64,000 bases of DNA from CAIQJJ01 sp964606085. Lineage in GTDB: Bacteria; Chloroflexota; Anaerolineae; Anaerolineales; UBA4823. The DNA is taken from NCBI GenBank assembly GCA_964606085.1, contig CAZSFD010000005.1, positions 1 to 64,000 on the forward strand, in the 5' to 3' direction. Each line of letters opens with the position of its first letter. Position 1 is the first letter of the stretch. Below the pieces are notes generated by a model. That model was not told the DNA's origin. It saw only the letters and a program-made list of their open reading frames with translations, and made no database searches. Below are positions 59,866 to 64,000 of the stretch, piece after piece. Made by a program: the position numbers and the translations under genes.

Positions 59866-61098
59866 ATGACTTCCGAACCTGGCTCCTTCGCCCGGCGCAC
59901 CATTGTCGAGCGCAAGCCGCAGATCATCGCCCAGGTTTTGGCTGATTTCGCCTATCCCCCTGAAATTGTCGCCGCGGTTGAAGCCTTTCGAGATGAGATT
60001 GCGCATGAAATCATCCAACCGCTGCCTAGCACAGGATTAATCCTGTGCCACGATGTGGATGCCTGGAATGCCGAAATCGCCGTCTACGCCGGCAAAACCT
60101 GGCTCGAAGTGCCCTGGTACTTCGCCGAGACGCTGTTCTACCGCAAACTGCTCGAAGCCGTGGGCTACTTCCAGCCTGGTGCGTGGCAGGGCGTAGACCC
60201 CTTCCAAAAGGCCAAAGACCGCCAGATCGCCGCCGACATCCACAAAGCCGCTGCCGAATGGAGCGATCTTTCTGACCTGCCGTCCCACGAAGCCTTCGAG
60301 GTGCTGATCCATTCCTGCCTGTGGGGCAACCGCACCGATCTGAGCAACCACACGGTCACCCGCCGCGGCGCTACCGGCCTGGCTGCCCGTGAAGATCGCC
60401 ACCAGATTTTGATTGACGACAGCGAAACGCTCTACCGCCTGATCTCCGCCGGCCTGCCGCGCCTCGATTTCATCAACGACAACTGCGGCATAGATTTCCT
60501 CACCGACCTGGCCCTGGCCGATTTTTTGCTGACCAAGGGTTGGGCCGCTGAGATCGTGATGCACCTCAAGCCGCAGCCATTTTTCGTCTCGGATGTGATG
60601 ATCAAAGACGCCGAGACGATGCTGGCTGCGCTGGCTGCCTTCGTGCCAGGCGAGTCCGCTTCAGCGGACTTTCGGCCTCAGGCATCGAATTCATTCGACG
60701 TAGCCGACCTGGGCCGCCGTCTGCAACATGCCCACACCGCCGGCCGCCTGCGCTTCACCACGCATCCCTTCTGGCCCACCCCCTTCATGTTCCGCCAAAT
60801 GCCCGCCGACCTGCGCAACGAACTCGCCCAGGCCAACCTGGTCATCCTCAAGGGCGATGTCAACTACCGCCGCCTGCTCGATGACCGTCATTGGCCGTTC
60901 ACGGCCCGCATGGAAGAGATCGCCGCCTACCTCCCCGCCCCCTTCGCCGCGCTGCGCACTTTCAAGTGCGAACTCGCCGTCGGACTGCAACCCGGCCAGG
61001 CCGAGCAAATCGCCGTTGCCGACCCCGATTGGCTGCTCAACGGCCAGCGCGGGGTGATCCAATTTGTAACCACGAATAACGAATTTCGATTATCGTGA
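59866..61098 (+). CDS. DUF89/ARMT1-like damage-control phosphatase
   Basis: 410 residues from ATG 59866. Diagnostic DUF89 segments: RLDFINDNCGIDFLTDLALADFLL (metal-binding Asp/Asn), HLKPQPFFVSDVMIKD, TTHPFWPTPFMFRQMP and LVILKGDVNYRRLLDDR. Subfamily III members dephosphorylate sugar phosphates such as fructose-1-phosphate, fitting a clean-up role beside two aldolases. Two palindromes lie in the coding region (60029, 60653) and the last eight codons are part of a 17-bp inverted repeat. Confidence 0.85.
   Translation: MTSEPGSFARRTIVERKPQIIAQVLADFAYPPEIVAAVEAFRDEIAHEIIQPLPSTGLILCHDVDAWNAEIAVYAGKTWLEVPWYFAETLFYRKLLEAVGYFQPGAWQGVDPFQKAKDRQIAADIHKAAAEWSDLSDLPSHEAFEVLIHSCLWGNRTDLSNHTVTRRGATGLAAREDRHQILIDDSETLYRLISAGLPRLDFINDNCGIDFLTDLALADFLLTKGWAAEIVMHLKPQPFFVSDVMIKDAETMLAALAAFVPGESASADFRPQASNSFDVADLGRRLQHAHTAGRLRFTTHPFWPTPFMFRQMPADLRNELAQANLVILKGDVNYRRLLDDRHWPFTARMEEIAAYLPAPFAALRTFKCELAVGLQPGQAEQIAVADPDWLLNGQRGVIQFVTTNNEFRLS
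60029..60048. repeat. Perfect 20-bp palindrome inside DUF89 gene
   Basis: GCACAGGATTAATCCTGTGC, encoding STGLILCHD. It lies in a non-motif region before the conserved core. Confidence 0.8.
60653..60670. repeat. REP-like palindrome inside DUF89 gene
   Basis: AGTCCGCT-TC-AGCGGACT. The following 30 bases contain two more short inverted units, GCCTCAGGC and TCGAAT-TC-ATTCGA, giving a compound block of about 50 bp that encodes ESASADFRPQASNSFD, outside the family motifs. Confidence 0.75.
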
Positions 61099-61116
61099 TT
61101 CGAAATTCGTTATTCG
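61073..61116. repeat. 17-bp inverted repeat across the DUF89 stop
   Basis: CGAATAACGAATTTCGA (61073-61089) and its exact complement (61100-61116) with a 10-nt loop. It encodes the NNEFRLS tail and the stop codon. Confidence 0.85.
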
Positions 61117-61144
61117 GAAAATCCCCTCTCTCGGAGTATTCCTC

Positions 61145-61939
61145 ATGCAACTCGAAAACCGTATCGCCATCGTCACCGGCGGGGCACAAGGATTGGGTCA
61201 GGCCATCTGCATGCGCCTGGCGCAAGAAGGCTGCCACGTTGTTGTCGCCGATCTGAAAGAAGAACAGGCCATCGCCACCGCCGCGCAGGTGGAGGCCGCC
61301 ACGGGCCGCCGTTCATTTGCCGTCAAGGTGGATGTCAGCGACGAAGCCCAGGTGGAAGCGCTGGTGGCCCGCACCGTGCAGGAATTTGGCCGCCTGGATA
61401 TCCTCGTGGCCAACGCGGGGATTCTCATCGCCGAGGAGATCACCGAATTTCCCGCCGAAAAGTGGCGCGCCGTGATGAACGTCAACCTGTTTGGCTACTT
61501 CCTGTGCGCAAAGCACGCCGCACGGGTGATGAAGGCGCAAAAAAAGGGCGTGATCATCGAAATCAACTCGAAATCAGGCAAGAAGGGCAGCTTCAAAAAC
61601 TCGGCCTACGCTGCCAGCAAATTTGGCGGCATTGGTCTCACGCAATCCATTGCCCTCGACCTGGCCGAACACGGTGTGCGCGTCAACGCCATCTGTCCCG
61701 GCAATTTGCTCGATTCCCCGCTGTGGAACGACGGCCCGAATGCCCTGTTCAAGCAGTACGCCCGCAACCGCGGCATTACCGAAGAAGAAGTGCGCCAGAT
61801 ATACATCAACCAGGTGCCCATGAAGCGCGGCTGCACCTACGAAGATGTCTGCAACGTCGTCACTTTCATGGCCTCCGACCAATCCAGCTACATGACCGGG
61901 CAGGCGATTAATGTGACGGGTGGGCAGGAGATGCGGTAA
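61145..61939 (+). CDS. Short-chain dehydrogenase, sorbitol-6-phosphate dehydrogenase-like
   Basis: 264 residues: cofactor motif TGGAQGLGQ (11-19), VADLKEE favouring NAD, NAG (about 90-92), catalytic Tyr155 and Lys159 (SAYAASKFGG) with Ser142/144. The run INSKSGKKGSFKNSAYAASK and the segment RGCTYEDVCNVVTFMASDQSSYMTGQAINVTGGQ are very close to SrlD. It probably oxidises a hexitol or pentitol phosphate to the ketose phosphate. Confidence 0.87.
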   Translation: MQLENRIAIVTGGAQGLGQAICMRLAQEGCHVVVADLKEEQAIATAAQVEAATGRRSFAVKVDVSDEAQVEALVARTVQEFGRLDILVANAGILIAEEITEFPAEKWRAVMNVNLFGYFLCAKHAARVMKAQKKGVIIEINSKSGKKGSFKNSAYAASKFGGIGLTQSIALDLAEHGVRVNAICPGNLLDSPLWNDGPNALFKQYARNRGITEEEVRQIYINQVPMKRGCTYEDVCNVVTFMASDQSSYMTGQAINVTGGQEMR

Positions 61940-61941
61940 AC

Positions 61942-61987
61942 GTTATTCGATAATTCGCTATTGGTTTGTGATCGAATAACGAATTAT
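61942..61987. repeat. CGAAT-family inverted repeat spacer
   Basis: GTTATTCGA (61942-61950) pairs with TCGAATAAC (61972-61980); ATAATTCG and CGAATTAT also match (to 61987). It fills the spacer before the NagD-like gene. Confidence 0.75.
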
Positions 61988-62005
61988 CAAATTTCGCTTT
62001 TTCCT

Positions 62006-62809
62006 ATGTTCCCCTCCCACTACTACTCCGGTTACATCTTCGACCTCGACGGCACGGTTTACCTCGGCGAGGCGCTGCTGCCGCGGGCGGGCGAGGCGAT
62101 TACGGCTTTGCGGGCGCGCGGCTGCCGCACGGTGTTCGTCTCGAACAACCCCACGCACACGCGGCAGAGCTATGCGGCCAAGTTGACCCGGCTTGGCCTG
62201 CCGACGCCGGTAAGCGATATTCTCAATTCGTCGGCGGTGATGGTGGATTTTTTGCAGCGCCGCATGCCGGGGGCGCGCTTATTTGCGTTGGGGGAGCAGC
62301 CTTTGCTGGATGATCTGCTTGCTGGTGGTTTTACGCTGACCGAGAATCCTGCTGAAATCGAAGCCGTCATCGCCAGCTTCGACCGCACGTTGACCTACCG
62401 CAAGCTGCAAATCGCCTTCGATGCCTTGCGCCTGGAAGCGCATTTCTTCGCCACCAACCCCGATAAATATTGCCCCGTGCCCGCGAGCGAATCCCGGCCC
62501 ACCGGCGGCGAACCCGATTGTGCCGCCATCATTGCCGCCCTCGAAGCCTGCACGGGTAAACCGGTCGAAGCGGTGACAGGCAAGCCCTCGCCAATCATGA
62601 TCGAAGCCGCCCTGCATTTGGTGGGCCTGCCAGCCAGCGAGTGCGTGATGGTGGGCGACCGCCTGGAAACGGATGTGAAGATGGGTCTGGATGCCGGGAT
62701 GGCTGGCGCGCTCACGTTAACCGGGGCCACGCCAGAAGCAGCGTTGGCCGGATCAGCGATCCGGCCAACCTATCTTTTGCGCAATTTGGGAGATTTGCTT
62801 CCCGAATGA
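62006..62809 (+). CDS. HAD-IIA phosphatase (NagD/AraL-like)
   Basis: 267 residues from ATG 62006. Nucleophile and acid Asp13/Asp15 (YIFDLDGTVYLGE), FVSNNPTHTRQSYAAKL, the C2 cap with FATNPDKYCPV, GKPSPIMIEAAL and VGDRLETDVKMGLDAGM. AraL of the Bacillus arabinose operon is of this type and removes phosphate from sugar phosphates. With the AraM-like and AraD-like genes, this recalls that operon. A 25-bp palindrome lies near the 3' end. No ribosome binding site is seen. Confidence 0.88.
   Translation: MFPSHYYSGYIFDLDGTVYLGEALLPRAGEAITALRARGCRTVFVSNNPTHTRQSYAAKLTRLGLPTPVSDILNSSAVMVDFLQRRMPGARLFALGEQPLLDDLLAGGFTLTENPAEIEAVIASFDRTLTYRKLQIAFDALRLEAHFFATNPDKYCPVPASESRPTGGEPDCAAIIAALEACTGKPVEAVTGKPSPIMIEAALHLVGLPASECVMVGDRLETDVKMGLDAGMAGALTLTGATPEAALAGSAIRPTYLLRNLGDLLPE
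62744..62768. repeat. Palindrome inside the NagD-like gene
   Basis: TTGGCCGGATC-AGC-GATCCGGCCAA, an 11-bp perfect stem with a 3-nt loop, encoding LAGSAIRPT between the last HAD motif and the C-terminus. Confidence 0.8.
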
Positions 62810-62829
62810 GTTTTGTTGGAAGTGAAAGT

Positions 62830-63783
62830 TCAGGGGGTGATCCATGTGCCGGTTTCGCCTTTGAGCGCCCGGCCCAGGTTGGGCGGATCGGTGATCAACG
62901 CTTGTTTGCCGCCCGCTTCGAGATACCAGATGATGGCCTGAATTTTTGGCCCCATTGAACCTTTGGCGAAGTGACCTTCGGCGAGGTATTGTTTGGCCTC
63001 GGCCAGGGTCATGCGATCCAACCACTGCTGGTTGGGCTTGCCGAAATGGATCGCGACCTTTTCGACAGCAGTGGCGATCAAAAACAGGTCGGCCTTGAGT
63101 TCGCGTGCCAGCAGGCTGGCGGCGAAATCTTTGTCAATCACCGCCGCAATGCCGCGATATTCGCCATCGCCCACATCCACCACCGGGATGCCGCCGCCCC
63201 CCGCGGCGATGACGATGATGCGATCTTTCAGGATGGCGCGAATGGTGCTTTCTTCCACGATTTCTTTGGGCATCGGCGAGGCCACCACGCGCCGCCAGCC
63301 GCGCCCGGCGTCTTCGACGACGTGCCAGCCTTGCGTTTCTTGGCGGCGCTGCGCTTCCTCGGCATCCATGAAGCCGCCGATGGGCTTGGTGGGGTGCTGA
63401 AAGGCCGGGTCGTTGGCATCTACCAATGTCTGCGTGATCACGGTGACGACATTTTTGCGGATGTTACGATGATACAACTCGTTTTGCAGCGCCTGTTGCA
63501 ATTCATAGCCAATCGCGCCTTGTGTATCGGCCCCGCACACGTCCAACGGTACCTCGTGCATCCCTTCGACTTTGTGGGCGATTTCTGAACGGCGTAAGAT
63601 AAAGCCGACCTGCGGCCCGTTGCCGTGGCCGATGACCATCTCCCAGCCCTGGGCCACCATATCGGCCAGGTACGTAGACGTTGCGCGGATGGCTTCCTGC
63701 TGGTCTTCGACCGTAACGTGCTTGGGGTCGCGGATGAGCGAATTGCCGCCGATGGCGACGACGGCGAGTTTATGGTGGGTCAT
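62830..63783 (-). CDS. arcC: Carbamate kinase
   Basis: 317 residues: VAIGGNSLIRD, IGHGNGPQVGFI, PLDVCGADTQGAIGYELQQAL, AAGGGGIPVV, DKDFAASLLARELKAD and FAKGSMGPKIQA are all carbamate kinase signatures. It makes ATP from carbamoyl phosphate. It follows the carbamoyltransferase gene by nine bases, so ATP-yielding breakdown of a carbamoylated compound (arginine deiminase-, agmatine- or purine/allantoin-type) is likely. Confidence 0.96.
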   Translation of the reverse strand: MTHHKLAVVAIGGNSLIRDPKHVTVEDQQEAIRATSTYLADMVAQGWEMVIGHGNGPQVGFILRRSEIAHKVEGMHEVPLDVCGADTQGAIGYELQQALQNELYHRNIRKNVVTVITQTLVDANDPAFQHPTKPIGGFMDAEEAQRRQETQGWHVVEDAGRGWRRVVASPMPKEIVEESTIRAILKDRIIVIAAGGGGIPVVDVGDGEYRGIAAVIDKDFAASLLARELKADLFLIATAVEKVAIHFGKPNQQWLDRMTLAEAKQYLAEGHFAKGSMGPKIQAIIWYLEAGGKQALITDPPNLGRALKGETGTWITP

Positions 63784-63792
63784 GGGGGTCTC

Positions 63793-64000
63793 CTAGCTCA
63801 TTGTCAACGCCATCACCGCTTTCTGCACATGCAGGCGGTTTTCGGCTTCATCGTAGACCACCGAGTTGGGGCCGTCAATGACCTCGTCGGTCACTTCCAG
63901 GCCGCGGTCGGCGGGCAGGCAGTGCATGTAGATGGCGTCGTCTTTGGCGAGCGATAGGCGGCGTTGGTCAGTGATCCACGAACGGTACTTTTCGATCAGC
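63793..64000 (-). CDS. Carbamoyltransferase, C-terminal part (runs off window)
   Basis: The last 68 residues only: SWITDQRRLSLAKDDAIYMH, then CLPADRGLEVTDEVI and DEAENRLHVQKAVMALTMS. HCLP is the carbamoyl-phosphate/amino-acid-binding motif of the ornithine carbamoyltransferase family; HCLPADRG with EVTDEVIDGP is also found in knotted and putrescine-type members, so the amino-acid or amine substrate cannot be fixed from this fragment. Operon with arcC. Confidence 0.85.
   Translation of the reverse strand, partial: LIEKYRSWITDQRRLSLAKDDAIYMHCLPADRGLEVTDEVIDGPNSVVYDEAENRLHVQKAVMALTMS

Noticed and set aside
1..64000. CRISPR array, tRNA, rRNA or transposase
   Set aside because: No regularly spaced identical repeats, cloverleaf-like sequence or transposase motifs were seen; the repeats present are palindromic or word-iterated spacers.

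Overview
The window looks like a chromosomal piece of an uncultured Chloroflexota bacterium, probably Anaerolineae or a relative. This is inferred from high GC, large secreted proteins with Thr-Pro linkers and a (V/I)YLPL(L/V) motif, subtilase families, sugar ABC importers that lack a local ATPase, and spacers full of palindromes and iterated words. One run of exactly 100 N (12115-12214) marks a scaffold join, so this is a draft or metagenome assembly.

Layout. 1-5.3 kb: 5'-partial region with polyphosphate kinase, a glutaredoxin-like protein, a divergent ABM-fold protein, a methyltransferase-like protein with a lost catalytic motif, and an unknown protein. 5.4-15.6 kb: three secreted S8 proteases (one fused to a CAP domain, one large with a PA insert and Thr-Pro tail) plus a dihydropyrimidinase-type hydrolase whose start overlaps the stop of the second protease. 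15.7-22.9 kb: housekeeping and regulatory genes (CBS pair, HAD-DinB fusion, Cys-rich protein, EF-P, response regulator, DUF192, LysM-M23 peptidase, ribokinase, membrane protein) with two clear intrinsic terminators.

22.9-42.4 kb: a long, almost gapless plus-strand glycan-utilisation locus. A strong promoter with a perfect 18-bp LacI-type operator at the expected transcription start leads into a GH94 phosphorylase, a lipoprotein solute-binding protein, a 960-residue chimeric solute-binding protein, two permeases, an NHL-propeller/YIP1 membrane protein, a DUF5696-like secreted protein, two more permeases, a GH144/glycoamylase-like lipoprotein, a LacI regulator and a GH35/GH42-type glycosidase. 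The enzymes suggest capture of a beta-glucan (possibly beta-1,2), import of oligosaccharides and phosphorolysis. The role of the chimeric binding protein, NHL-YIP1 and DUF5696 proteins is unknown, and they are the best candidate for an undescribed system.

42.4-51.7 kb: a minus-strand sugar-derivative operon (MFS, ROK-like, PIG-L deacetylase, mannitol-dehydrogenase-like, MFS), a CrcB fluoride channel, and an LCP/S41/P-loop group. 51.8-62.8 kb: a DeoR-headed plus-strand catabolic cluster with an archaeal-type glycerol-1-phosphate dehydrogenase (AraM-like), two class II aldolases, a PHP protein, a large zinc alcohol dehydrogenase, a tagatose-3-epimerase-type isomerase, a DUF89 phosphatase, an SrlD-like dehydrogenase and an AraL/NagD-like phosphatase. 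Nearly every spacer there is a palindrome, and several palindromes lie inside the genes. 62.8-64 kb: carbamate kinase and the C-terminus of a carbamoyltransferase on the minus strand. No tRNA, rRNA, CRISPR array or insertion-sequence transposase was seen.
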